DNA of 7,144 bases from Candidatus Omnitrophota bacterium. GTDB taxonomy: Bacteria > Omnitrophota > Gorgyraeia > 2-01-FULL-45-10. Where the stretch lies: positions 1 to 7,144 of the forward strand of contig JAUYDB010000297.1 of the NCBI GenBank assembly GCA_030691985.1, read 5' to 3'. The notes beneath the pieces were generated by a model, which saw nothing but the letters and a program-made list of their open reading frames with translations, did not search any database and had not been told where the DNA came from. Shown piece by piece: positions 1 through 6,236 of the stretch (its first letter is position 1; each line of letters begins with the position of its first letter). The translations under genes and the position numbers were made by a program.

Positions 1-183
1 GTCGGCGGCGTTGTCGCGCTCGTTGGGCTTATCGGTTTGATATCGTGGTGGTTTGATTTCATAGTTCTGCTAAAGGGCTGCGTCCCTGCGATGATGATAT
101 TCGGCGGGCTTATCGCTGTAATAGCCGGCATAAGCGAGATGAAGGACGAGGCCGCCTCGAAGAAGGAAGAGATAAAGAAATAA
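1..183 (+). CDS. C-terminal part of a small two-helix membrane protein (5' end outside window)
   Basis: Frame 1 is open from the first base to TAA at 181-183 and gives 60 residues. Two hydrophobic stretches are visible, about residues 2-25 (rich in V, L, I, G, with a W-W pair) and 29-46, joined by a short turn around D-F-I-V-L-L-K-G. After them comes a charged tail dominated by Lys and Glu that ends E-I-K-K. The pattern fits a two-pass inner-membrane protein with a cytoplasmic tail. I do not recognise a named family and assign no function. The real start lies upstream, perhaps only a few residues away since such proteins are short. No terminator-like hairpin with a T-run follows; the inverted repeat at 203-282 is the next structure. 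The coding call is supported by composition and the clean stop; the function is unknown. Confidence 0.6.
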   Translation, partial: VGGVVALVGLIGLISWWFDFIVLLKGCVPAMMIFGGLIAVIAGISEMKDEAASKKEEIKK

Positions 184-202
184 GGCGGCAGTAAGTCGAT
201 GC

Positions 203-282
203 TTTTTAGCGTATAGCGGGTAGCGTTTAGTGTATAGAAAAGTCGTGCGACTCGCTATACGCTATACGCTATACGCTAAAAA
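203..282. repeat. Imperfect inverted repeat made of 7-base TATAGCG / CGCTATA units
   Basis: The left arm (203-237) starts TTTTTAGCGTATAGCG and continues in degenerate heptamers (GGTAGCG, TTTAGTG, TATAG). The right arm (251-282) is cleaner: CGCTATA at 254, 261 and 268, then CGCTAAAAA. The outer 16 bases of the arms are perfectly complementary, and pairing continues with scattered mismatches to about 28 bp around a short loop near 238-250. The arms are therefore both tandem repeats and inverted relative to each other. The + strand right arm ends in A's rather than T's, so it is not a standard terminator for the upstream gene. It looks like a dispersed intergenic repeat (REP- or MITE-like), but only one copy is in the window. 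Confidence 0.75.
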
Positions 283-352
283 TGGCTTTCCACGCAATAA
301 ACCTCTACTAATAGTATCCATTCCTCGAATGACCTCAATATGTAGTATTTTC

Positions 353-381
353 TTGACTTCTTCCTTCGGATATGATATATT
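353..381 (+). promoter_or_regulatory. Sigma70-type promoter for nrdJ with a palindrome over the -10
   Basis: TTGACT (353-358) and TATATT (376-381) are separated by 17 bases, which predicts transcription from about 388 and a 100-nt leader. An inverted repeat ATGATA (372-377) / TATCAT (383-388) with a 5-base spacer is centred on the -10, a position where a bound protein would block polymerase. Almost the same sequence lies in the promoter at 6791. I do not see a convincing NrdR box, the usual regulator site for ribonucleotide reductase genes, and the leader is too short for a full cobalamin riboswitch. Confidence 0.65.
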
Positions 382-423
382 TTATCATCACACGAAAAAT
401 ATTATGATTAAAACAATCCATTA

Positions 424-449
424 GTCTCGCCTGTGTCGTGACGCGGGAC
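424..449 (+). promoter_or_regulatory. Hairpin in the nrdJ leader
   Basis: GTCTCGC (424-430) can pair with GCGGGAC (443-449) over 7 bp with one G-U pair and a 12-nt loop. A competing small palindrome, ACAAA (448-452) / TTTGT (454-458), overlaps its 3' side. The hairpin ends about 20 nt before the GGAGG at 471-475. It could protect the mRNA end or affect ribosome loading. It has no proper T-run, so I do not call it a terminator. The function is inferred from position only. Confidence 0.35.
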
Positions 450-487
450 AAAGTTTGTTTCGCAAAATTTGGAGGCATGAGGAATAG

Positions 488-3400
488 ATGAATAATGAGA
501 AGAAGGCAAACCTGGCATTGTCCGAAAACGCCAGGAAGGTCCTTGAGAAGAGGTATTTAAGGAAAGCGGACGTCGGAAAAGTGGTAGAGACGCCGGCCGA
601 TATGTTTGGAAGAGTCGCGAAGAACATAGCGGGCGCGGACTTGTATTACGGAAAGACTAAAGAGGAAGCGGCGAAGACCGAGAAAGATTTTTTTGACATG
701 ATGACAAATCTCGAATTTCTGCCGAACTCTCCCACCCTGATGAACGCGGGAAGGGAGCTCCAGCAATTATCCGCATGTTTTGTCCTGTCGATAGAAGATT
801 CGATGGAATCCATATTTGAAACAATTAAAGATACCGCCATAATTCACAAGTGTTTAACACGCGATGCCATGGTAACAACAAAGGATGGTTTGAAATATTT
901 GGATGAAGTAAAAAGGGGCGATGAAATCATGACCGATGAAGGTTATTCTTATGTAGAGGGTATATATAAGAATGGCCAGCAGATCGTCTATGAGACGTTG
1001 ACAGATCGGGGTTATGCGCTTAAGGGTACGGCTGAACACAAAGTTCTTACCCTTAACGCTAACGGGGATCTCGCATGGCGCGAGATGGGCGAACTTAAAA
1101 AAGGCGATTGGATTGTTATGAAACCCGGCGATGAGATATCCGGCGGCTGCAATAGGCTGCCCGCATTTCGTTATAAGGTAAGATCGGATCCGGCTCTTGG
1201 TCAATTCAAAGCACGCGCAATACGCGTTCCTCGTAGTCTCACCGTGACTTTGGCCGAGTTGATAGGCATATATATAGGTGATGGCTCAAATCACAGGGAT
1301 GGTATACGATTTTCTGTCGGCAAAGACGACAAAGAGATGGTGGAGATCATTGAACGTTTGTCGATGGTCGTTTTCAATAAAAAGGCCACGTTCTCATTGA
1401 CAAAAGGCAGGGGCTTTGAGGTGGGGATCCTCAGCGTGGTTATCAAGGAATGGTTCGGCGCTATGGGTTTTACCAAGCCTTCCTCGCGGCATGCGCGAAT
1501 CCCGGTCGCCATCCTTAAGGCCAGCGAAGAGATTATGTGCGCATTCCTGAGAGGGGTTTTTTCAACTGACGGCTGTGTGCGAAAGAATGGCCATATTACG
1601 CTTACAACCAGTTCTGTCATTCTCTCGGAACAACTGCAGTCCCTGCTTTTTTTTATAGGCATACCCACGCATAAGAGGCACTATAGGCTTACTGATAGTT
1701 ACCAGATATCGATATGTACGAAGGAGGGATTTATCAAATTTAAGGAAAAAGTAGGCTTTCTTCTTACTCGACAACGTGCGAGACTGGAATCTGTCAGTTC
1801 GGAAGATATATTCACTAGAGCAGAACGAGTTCCTAACCAAAGGGCCCCGCTCAAAGAATGGTATAAAGGCCTGGAGTCCTTCGAGGAGAGGCGTGATGCC
1901 CGCTCAAGTTTCGATGATATTATAAATAGGCCGTCTGAAGCGAGAGATGTGACCCGCCAGAGAATCGTGTCTGTCCTTCAGAAAAACAAAATGTGCCCCG
2001 TTTTTCTAAAAACGCTTTTGGATAAAAAGTACTTCTTCACGACCGTATCTTGCGTTAGACCTTTGGGAGTTATGGATACCTATGATATCACCGTTCGCGG
2101 CACGCACAGGTATATTGCGAACGGATTTATTACCCACAATTCAGGAGGGGGGACGGGCTTCAGTTTTTCGCGCCTCCGCGCGAAAAATTCTCCGGTCCGC
2201 TCTACCGGCGGGATCTCGAGCGGCCCCGTATCCTTCATGAAGGTCTTCAATGCCGCGACCCAGGCGGTGAAACAGGGCGGAATGCGTCGCGGCGCGAATA
2301 TGGGCATATTGAGGGTCGATCATCCCGACATAATGGAATTCATAACATGCAAAGAGAACGATAAGGATATAACCAATTTCAATATATCGGTGGCCGTTAC
2401 GGAGGATTTCATAAAGCGCGCCATTAACGGCGAAGAATATGACCTGATAGACCCTCATACGAAGAAGGGCGTGCAGAAACTTAATGCAGGAGAAGTCCTT
2501 GATCTTATCATAAAGATGGCATGGAAGAACGGCGAGCCGGGCATAGTCTTTATCGACAGGATAAACAAAGACAATCCGACCCCGAGCGTCGGCGAGATAG
2601 AAGCGACTAACCCATGCGGCGAACAGCCGCTTTTGCCGTATGAGAGCTGCAACCTCGGATCGGTCAACCTGTCAAAGATGGTGGTCGCCGGCGAGATAGA
2701 CTGGAAGAAGCTCGGCGAGACCATTGAGAAGGCGGTCCATTTTCTCGATAATGTCATAGACATGAACTCGTATCCTTTGAAAAGGATCGAGGAGATGACG
2801 AAGGCGAATCGTAAGATCGGCCTGGGTGTTATGGGTTTTGCCGATATGCTCTTCTTACTTGGCGTCCGATACGATTCAGAGGATGCCATAAAGCTGGCCG
2901 AAAAGGCCATGAAGTTTGTGCTGGAGACATCCGTAAGCGCTTCGGAGAAATTGGCGGTCGAAAGAGGCGCTTTCCCTAATTTTACAAAAAGCGTATTCGC
3001 GCTTAAGGCGAAACAATTGAGAAACGCCACGCTTACTACGATTGCGCCGACCGGCACGTTGTCCATCATCGCGGATTGTTCCGGCGGCATAGAGCCCGTA
3101 TTCGCGATCTCTTATATAAGGACGATCATGGATAACACAAAGCTTGTTGAGGTCCATCCTTATTTTAAGGAGGTCGCTCAAAAAAGGGGCTTCTACTCCG
3201 ACGAGCTTATGAATAATATAGCCGAAAAGGGAAGCGTAGGATCGGTCGGCGGCATACCGGAAGATGTCAAAGAGTTGTTTGTTACCGCTCATGATATCGG
3301 GGCTGTATCGCATATAAGGATGCAGGCGGCCTTTCAAAAATATACCAATAACGCCGTATCGAAGACCGTTAACCTCCCGCAGGACGCGACGATAGAAGAT

Positions 3401-4087
3401 GTGCGCGAGATCTATATGCTGGCATATAAGAGCGGTTGTAAGGGCCTCACCATATATAGAGACCGTTCGAGGGAAGAGCAGGTCCTGAATAAGGCCTCAG
3501 CCGCGCCGGAAGCCGAAAAGAAAGCTCACACGGCTGCAAAGATAATACCGAGGCCGCGGCCCAATGTGACCTATGGCACCACCACTAAGATAGCGACCGG
3601 CTGCGGAAACCTTTATGTAACTATAAATGAGGACGAAAAAGGCCTGCCCTTCGAGGTATTCACATCGATGGGTAAGGCGGGCGGCTGCGCGATGAGCCAG
3701 CTTGAAGCGATAGGCCGGCTGGTGTCATTGGCCTTCAGAAGCGGTATCGACACCAACTCTATCATAGAGCAGCTTCGCGGAATCCGTTGCCCTTCGCCGA
3801 GCTGGGAGAAAGGCGGCAGGATATTCTCCTGCAGCGACGCGATAGCTCGTGTCATAGAAAGACGGATGCAGGATGCGAAGGCCGCGGAAAAAAAACCTAA
3901 AACGGCAAGCGTCGCTCAGGCAAGCCAGCCGGCCCCGGGGCAATCCGAAATTTCCGACAATGATTCTTCTCTACCCAAATCAAAGGCAGGCAATATTGTG
4001 GGCGTATGCCCGGATTGCGGGAACGTCCTCTGGCATATAGAAGGCTGCATGGTATGTAAGTCTTGCGGCTATTCCAAGTGCGGATAA
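488..4087 (+). CDS. nrdJ: Adenosylcobalamin-dependent (class II) ribonucleoside-diphosphate reductase, intein-containing precursor
   Basis: Reduces ribonucleotides to deoxyribonucleotides in the cytoplasm, using adenosylcobalamin to make the thiyl radical. The 1199-residue precursor carries an intein at 122-551; the ligated exteins make 769 residues, normal for NrdJ. Visible marks: NSPTLMNAG (80-88); redox Cys97 in LSACF; SGGGTGFSFSRLR right after the intein; NPCGEQ (708-713) with the predicted radical Cys710 and Glu712; partner Cys721 in SCNLGS, with the 11-residue Cys spacing I recall for Thermotoga NrdJ; PTGTLS (854-859); a TSCPD-type domain at about 1030-1105; a lysine/alanine-rich linker; and a C-terminal cysteine cluster (C1174, C1177, C1187, C1190, C1193, C1198), likely a zinc ribbon plus redox shuttle. 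No N-terminal ATP-cone is seen. ATG 488 has GAGGA at 479-483 and GGAGG at 471-475. A 4-codon ORF (477-491) overlaps the start. No clear terminator follows. Confidence 0.96.
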   Translation: MNNEKKANLALSENARKVLEKRYLRKADVGKVVETPADMFGRVAKNIAGADLYYGKTKEEAAKTEKDFFDMMTNLEFLPNSPTLMNAGRELQQLSACFVLSIEDSMESIFETIKDTAIIHKCLTRDAMVTTKDGLKYLDEVKRGDEIMTDEGYSYVEGIYKNGQQIVYETLTDRGYALKGTAEHKVLTLNANGDLAWREMGELKKGDWIVMKPGDEISGGCNRLPAFRYKVRSDPALGQFKARAIRVPRSLTVTLAELIGIYIGDGSNHRDGIRFSVGKDDKEMVEIIERLSMVVFNKKATFSLTKGRGFEVGILSVVIKEWFGAMGFTKPSSRHARIPVAILKASEEIMCAFLRGVFSTDGCVRKNGHITLTTSSVILSEQLQSLLFFIGIPTHKRHYRLTDSYQISICTKEGFIKFKEKVGFLLTRQRARLESVSSEDIFTRAERVPNQRAPLKEWYKGLESFEERRDARSSFDDIINRPSEARDVTRQRIVSVLQKNKMCPVFLKTLLDKKYFFTTVSCVRPLGVMDTYDITVRGTHRYIANGFITHNSGGGTGFSFSRLRAKNSPVRSTGGISSGPVSFMKVFNAATQAVKQGGMRRGANMGILRVDHPDIMEFITCKENDKDITNFNISVAVTEDFIKRAINGEEYDLIDPHTKKGVQKLNAGEVLDLIIKMAWKNGEPGIVFIDRINKDNPTPSVGEIEATNPCGEQPLLPYESCNLGSVNLSKMVVAGEIDWKKLGETIEKAVHFLDNVIDMNSYPLKRIEEMTKANRKIGLGVMGFADMLFLLGVRYDSEDAIKLAEKAMKFVLETSVSASEKLAVERGAFPNFTKSVFALKAKQLRNATLTTIAPTGTLSIIADCSGGIEPVFAISYIRTIMDNTKLVEVHPYFKEVAQKRGFYSDELMNNIAEKGSVGSVGGIPEDVKELFVTAHDIGAVSHIRMQAAFQKYTNNAVSKTVNLPQDATIEDVREIYMLAYKSGCKGLTIYRDRSREEQVLNKASAAPEAEKKAHTAAKIIPRPRPNVTYGTTTKIATGCGNLYVTINEDEKGLPFEVFTSMGKAGGCAMSQLEAIGRLVSLAFRSGIDTNSIIEQLRGIRCPSPSWEKGGRIFSCSDAIARVIERRMQDAKAAEKKPKTASVAQASQPAPGQSEISDNDSSLPKSKAGNIVGVCPDCGNVLWHIEGCMVCKSCGYSKCG
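851..2140 (+). mobile_element. In-frame intein (430 aa) with homing endonuclease inside nrdJ
   Basis: The reductase sequence breaks off after T-A-I-I-H-K (Lys121) and resumes at Ser552 with SGGGTGFSF. Between them lies a complete-looking splicing element: Cys122 starts block A (CLTRDAMVTT); block B is G-T-A-E-H (180-184) with the TxxH pattern Thr181/His184; block F runs from YDITV (532-536) to His540; block G is F-I-T-H-N with penultimate His550 and terminal Asn551; Ser552 is the +1 extein nucleophile. A two-motif LAGLIDADG domain sits in the middle. All residues needed for classical splicing are present, so it should be active. Parts of the insert are AT-richer than the exteins: by hand count 35% GC at 1681-1740 against 63% at 2221-2280, which fits separate acquisition. 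It interrupts a highly conserved active-site loop, a usual choice for inteins. Boundaries follow the conserved junction residues. Confidence 0.95.
1241..1765 (+). other. LAGLIDADG homing endonuclease domain of the intein
   Basis: Two dodecapeptide motifs are visible: LAELIGIYIGDG (residues 255-266) with acidic Asp265, and FLRGVFSTDG (353-362) with Asp361. They are about 96 residues apart, as in single-chain monomeric LAGLIDADG enzymes. Such enzymes cut intein-less alleles so that repair copies the intein in. Both metal-binding Asp residues are kept and the frame is open, so the nuclease is not obviously dead. The downstream edge of the domain is approximate; it blends into a charged region before the C-terminal splicing blocks. 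The expected target is the uninterrupted nrdJ sequence around the K/S junction. Confidence 0.88.
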
Positions 4088-4103
4088 AAAAAACTGATAG
4101 CAC

Positions 4104-4131
4104 TTGCCAAAAACGTATTTTGTGGTAAACT
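4104..4131 (+). promoter_or_regulatory. Possible promoter for the TM-helix membrane protein gene
   Basis: TTGCCA (4104-4109) and TAAACT (4126-4131) are 16 bases apart, five of six and four of six matches to the sigma70 consensus. A better -10 hexamer, TATAAT (4134-4139), lies just downstream but has no good -35 at 17 bases. The gap between nrdJ and the next start is 104 bases with no clear terminator, so read-through from nrdJ is also possible. CCCGC (4142-4146) and GCGGG (4165-4169) form a weak inverted repeat in the leader of no clear use. Confidence 0.4.
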
Positions 4132-4191
4132 TCTATAATAACCCGCACATCTATCAAATATAACGCGGGCAAGTCAAAAAGGGAGGTGCGC

Positions 4192-4866
4192 ATGGATTGG
4201 GTGACATTCGTAGTAGTTGACCCTGTGAAGGCGATGTTCATAAAGATTTGGAGTTATATTCCCGCCATAGCTGGCGCGATTGTAATTCTGGTAGCCGGCT
4301 GGCTTATAGCCAAAGTTATCGAGGCGGTAATAGTGAGAGTCCTTAAATCTATCCGTCTCGATGTCGCGAGCGATAAGGCCAATATCTCCAATGTGCTGGC
4401 GCAGGGCGAAATAAAACTGAGTTTATCTGAGCTTATAGGCGCGGTGATCTACTGGGTAGTTATTCTTGTGGTCATTGCGACGGCCCTGAACGCGCTTAAT
4501 CTTACGATAGCCGCCGAATTGATATCGAGGCTTGTCGGCTATGTGCCGAATATACTTGGCGCTATATTTATCCTTGTGCTGGGGATGCTACTGGCCAATT
4601 TTGTCGCCTCAATAGTCCGTACGTCCGCCAGCAACGCCGGCATAGGCAGCGCGAAACTCCTGGCCCAGATAACGCATACCATCCTGGTGATATTTGCCGT
4701 CATCTTAGCCATGGAACAGCTGAAGATAGCTTCGGCATTGATAGTGCTTGCGGTGAACGTTGTCCTGATATCGGTAGGCATAGGCCTGGCGCTTGCGTTC
4801 GGGCTGGGCTGCAAGGATATCGCGGGGAAGGCCATGCAGGATTTGCTTAATAAGATGAAGAAATAG
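4192..4866 (+). CDS. Small integral membrane protein with two MscS-type conserved TM-helix repeats
   Basis: The 224-residue protein has about five hydrophobic segments (roughly 22-48, 80-102, 116-142, 161-180, 183-206). Segments one and three are copies of one motif: Y-I-P-A-I-A-G-A-I-V-I-L-V-A-G-W-L-I-A (22-40) aligns with Y-V-P-N-I-L-G-A-I-F-I-L-V-L-G-M-L-L-A (117-135). This is typical of the conserved TM-helix family related to the membrane part of small mechanosensitive channels. The last helix is Gly/Ala-rich (VGIGLALAFGLG) and followed by K-D-I-A-G-K, like the pore-lining helix of MscS. The cytoplasmic MscS beta-domain is absent, so channel function is only a guess. ATG 4192 is preferred over GTG 4186 because GGGAGG (4181-4186) then sits 5 bases upstream; the GTG lies inside that site. 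A strong terminator follows the stop by 19 bases. Confidence 0.87.
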   Translation: MDWVTFVVVDPVKAMFIKIWSYIPAIAGAIVILVAGWLIAKVIEAVIVRVLKSIRLDVASDKANISNVLAQGEIKLSLSELIGAVIYWVVILVVIATALNALNLTIAAELISRLVGYVPNILGAIFILVLGMLLANFVASIVRTSASNAGIGSAKLLAQITHTILVIFAVILAMEQLKIASALIVLAVNVVLISVGIGLALAFGLGCKDIAGKAMQDLLNKMKK

Positions 4867-4885
4867 TTATCGACATCTGTATTAT

Positions 4886-4917
4886 AAAAAGGCGCTCTTT
4901 TACAGGGCGCCTTTTTT
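4886..4917. terminator. Strong intrinsic terminator, probably bidirectional
   Basis: AAAAAGGCGC (4886-4895) pairs perfectly with GCGCCTTTTT (4907-4916) around an 11-nt loop, and T's run to 4917. The A-tract on the left side makes the reverse strand terminator-like too. It ends transcription of the membrane protein gene and separates it from hemW. Confidence 0.92.
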
Positions 4918-4941
4918 GTAGAATATTAATAGCGGCTCGCC

Positions 4942-4947
4942 TATAAT
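4942..4947 (+). promoter_or_regulatory. -10 element TATAAT placed for a leaderless hemW transcript
   Basis: A perfect TATAAT ends 6 bases before the hemW ATG at 4954. If used as a -10, transcription would start at or within a base or two of the A of the ATG. No Shine-Dalgarno sequence lies between the preceding terminator and the ATG, which fits leaderless translation. The -35 is weak (TAGAAT at 4919-4924, 17-base spacing, three of six matches). Confidence 0.5.
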
Positions 4948-4953
4948 ATCGTC

Positions 4954-6078
4954 ATGCCCAACTCGCTATATATCCACATACCGTTCTGCAAGGCCAGATG
5001 CCTCTACTGCGATTTCTACAGCGCTATTTATGATGGGGCTTTAGCTTTTTCTTACTGTTCGGCTCTTGTAAAACAGATCGAAAAACTTGAGGGTAAGTTT
5101 TCGACCATATATATCGGCGGTGGGACGCCGACCATGTTGGATAAAGCCCTTCTCGTTAAGATCTTTAAAGCCCTTAAACAATTTTCAGCCCCTGCCGCGG
5201 AATTTACCATAGAGGCGAATCCTGAGAGTCTGAACGAAGAGAGGATAAAAATATTTTTGGATTCAGGAGTAAACCGGATCAGCATAGGCGTTCAGTCTCT
5301 GAATGAAAAGAAGCTTAAAAAACTGGGCAGGATCCATGATTCTCGCCAGGGGATAAGGTCTGTAGAAATGGCCGCTGAGAAAGGTTTTAAAAATATAAGC
5401 ATAGATCTGATCTTCGGTGTATGGGGCGAGGGCGCCGAAGATTGGGCCAGAGATGTCGAGGAGGCTGTCAGGCTGCCGGTAACTCACATATCGTGCTACT
5501 CGCTCACGTATGAGAAAGGCACGCCGCTATTCCGGGCGTTTCAGGGAAATAGCGTGCAGCCGTTGGAAGACGAGGCTGTCGCCGGGCAGTATGAGCTCGC
5601 GATAAAATCATTATCGGCGAGAGGATTCAAACTTTATGAAGTATCGAATTTCGCGAAGGAGGGCCTCAGGTGTAAGCACAACCTGAATTATTGGGCAAAT
5701 GAACCGTATGTAGGCCTTGGCGCATCGGCGGTTTCATATCAGTGCGGGGAACGGATTAGATTTGTGTCGGATGCCGCGGATTACGTGAGAAGAGTTAATA
5801 AAGGCGAGCCGCTTGCGGAGTTCAGAGAAAAACTGTCTTTCATTAAAAGGGCTAAAGAGACAGCCGCGGTAAAGATCAGGACCAGCGATGGGATAGATTT
5901 TCAATGGTTCAAGGCAAAGACAGGATTCGATTTTCTGAAGCTCGAAGGAAAGGCAATGCCGAAACTTCTTGAATATGGTTTGATTAAATACAAAAAAGAG
6001 AACAATGAACCCATCGGAGTCTGCCTCAAAAGAAAAGGTTTCCTATTCTGCGACACCGTCTCGAGCGCTTTTCTATAA
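4954..6078 (+). CDS. hemW: Radical SAM heme chaperone HemW (coproporphyrinogen oxidase-like family)
   Basis: The 374-residue protein opens with LYIHIPFCKARCLYCDFYS, giving the radical SAM cysteines Cys12, Cys16 and Cys19 for the 4Fe-4S cluster. Cys19 is followed by x-Phe21; true HemN coproporphyrinogen dehydrogenases have x-Cys there, so this is HemW-type. Next are GGGTP (55-59) for SAM binding, T-I-E-A-N-P-E, S-I-G-V-Q-S-L and, at 242-247, HNLNYW, the H-N-x-x-Y-W motif linked to heme binding in HemW. The C-terminal part (from about 300) fits the winged-helix HemN_C domain. Length is at the short end of normal and looks complete. HemW inserts heme into target proteins such as respiratory enzymes; it should not be read as proof of heme synthesis. 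ATG 4954 is the only start that keeps the N-terminal strand; it has no ribosome binding site. No clear terminator follows; the pilin promoter begins 37 bases downstream. Confidence 0.9.
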   Translation: MPNSLYIHIPFCKARCLYCDFYSAIYDGALAFSYCSALVKQIEKLEGKFSTIYIGGGTPTMLDKALLVKIFKALKQFSAPAAEFTIEANPESLNEERIKIFLDSGVNRISIGVQSLNEKKLKKLGRIHDSRQGIRSVEMAAEKGFKNISIDLIFGVWGEGAEDWARDVEEAVRLPVTHISCYSLTYEKGTPLFRAFQGNSVQPLEDEAVAGQYELAIKSLSARGFKLYEVSNFAKEGLRCKHNLNYWANEPYVGLGASAVSYQCGERIRFVSDAADYVRRVNKGEPLAEFREKLSFIKRAKETAAVKIRTSDGIDFQWFKAKTGFDFLKLEGKAMPKLLEYGLIKYKKENNEPIGVCLKRKGFLFCDTVSSAFL

Positions 6079-6081
6079 AGC

Positions 6082-6110
6082 GTGACACGGGAAAATCGGG
6101 TGACCCGGAG
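6082..6110. promoter_or_regulatory. Direct repeats GTGACMCGG upstream of the pilin promoter
   Basis: GTGACACGG (6082-6090) and GTGACCCGG (6100-6108) are 18 bases apart start to start and differ at one base. The second copy overlaps a perfect 11-base palindrome CGGGT-G-ACCCG (6097-6107). They end just upstream of the -35 at 6115, where activators commonly bind. A related GTGACGCGGGA lies at 438-448 in the nrdJ leader. No T-run follows, so this is not the hemW terminator. Confidence 0.35.
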
Positions 6111-6114
6111 ACCC

Positions 6115-6143
6115 TTGACAATGTTGTGTATATAAGGTATACT
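6115..6143 (+). promoter_or_regulatory. Near-consensus sigma70 promoter for the pseudopilin leader
   Basis: TTGACA (6115-6120) is a perfect -35, followed after 17 bases by TATACT (6138-6143). Transcription should start near 6150, about 200 bases before the pilin start codon, so the transcript has a long leader. TATAAG (6131-6136) / CTTATA (6142-6147) form an inverted repeat with a 5-base spacer over the -10. Confidence 0.8.
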
Positions 6144-6167
6144 TATAATGACGAGGCCGAAGGAGAC

Positions 6168-6236
6168 ATGTTTAAGCAAAAAACGCGATTATTTAAGGTA
6201 TCTTTTTTAACAATTATACTCCGTCTGAGGCCTTAG
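6168..6236 (+). CDS. Possible 22-codon leader ORF upstream of the pseudopilin gene
   Basis: ATG 6168 to TAG 6234-6236 encodes MFKQKTRLFKVSFLTIILRLRP, a basic peptide with a short hydrophobic middle. AAGGAG (6160-6165) lies directly upstream but only 2 bases from the ATG, closer than ideal. It is the first ORF after the promoter at 6115 and its last six codons or so make up the 5' arm of the stem-loop at 6216-6282. That arrangement is what a regulatory leader peptide would show. No known leader peptide is recognised, and a chance ORF cannot be excluded. Confidence 0.3.
   Translation: MFKQKTRLFKVSFLTIILRLRP

Noticed and set aside
230..424. A 64-codon ATG-started frame on the + strand before nrdJ
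   Set aside because: It starts inside the heptamer repeat, runs through the nrdJ promoter, has no ribosome binding site and its product has no sensible composition.
295..487. Cobalamin riboswitch or NrdR boxes controlling nrdJ
   Set aside because: The leader after the promoter is only about 100 nt and shows no B12-box-like core; no pair of sites resembling ACACWATATNTTGTGT was found.
2080..3337. Long antisense open frames (up to 211 codons) opposite nrdJ
   Set aside because: They mirror a strongly conserved coding strand; products are rich in Ser, Phe and Pro with no domain, and lack ribosome binding sites.
4088..4135. Terminator after nrdJ (CAAAA/TTTTG pairing near 4108-4121)
   Set aside because: The stem is short and AT-only with no following T-run; no better hairpin is present.
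4186..4191. GTG 4186 as start of the TM-helix protein
   Set aside because: It lies within the GGGAGG ribosome site that is correctly spaced for ATG 4192.
4954..6078. Oxygen-independent coproporphyrinogen III dehydrogenase (HemN)
   Set aside because: The cluster motif is C-x3-C-x2-C-x-F, not C-x3-C-x2-C-x-C, the length is short, and the HNxxYW motif is present, all pointing to HemW.
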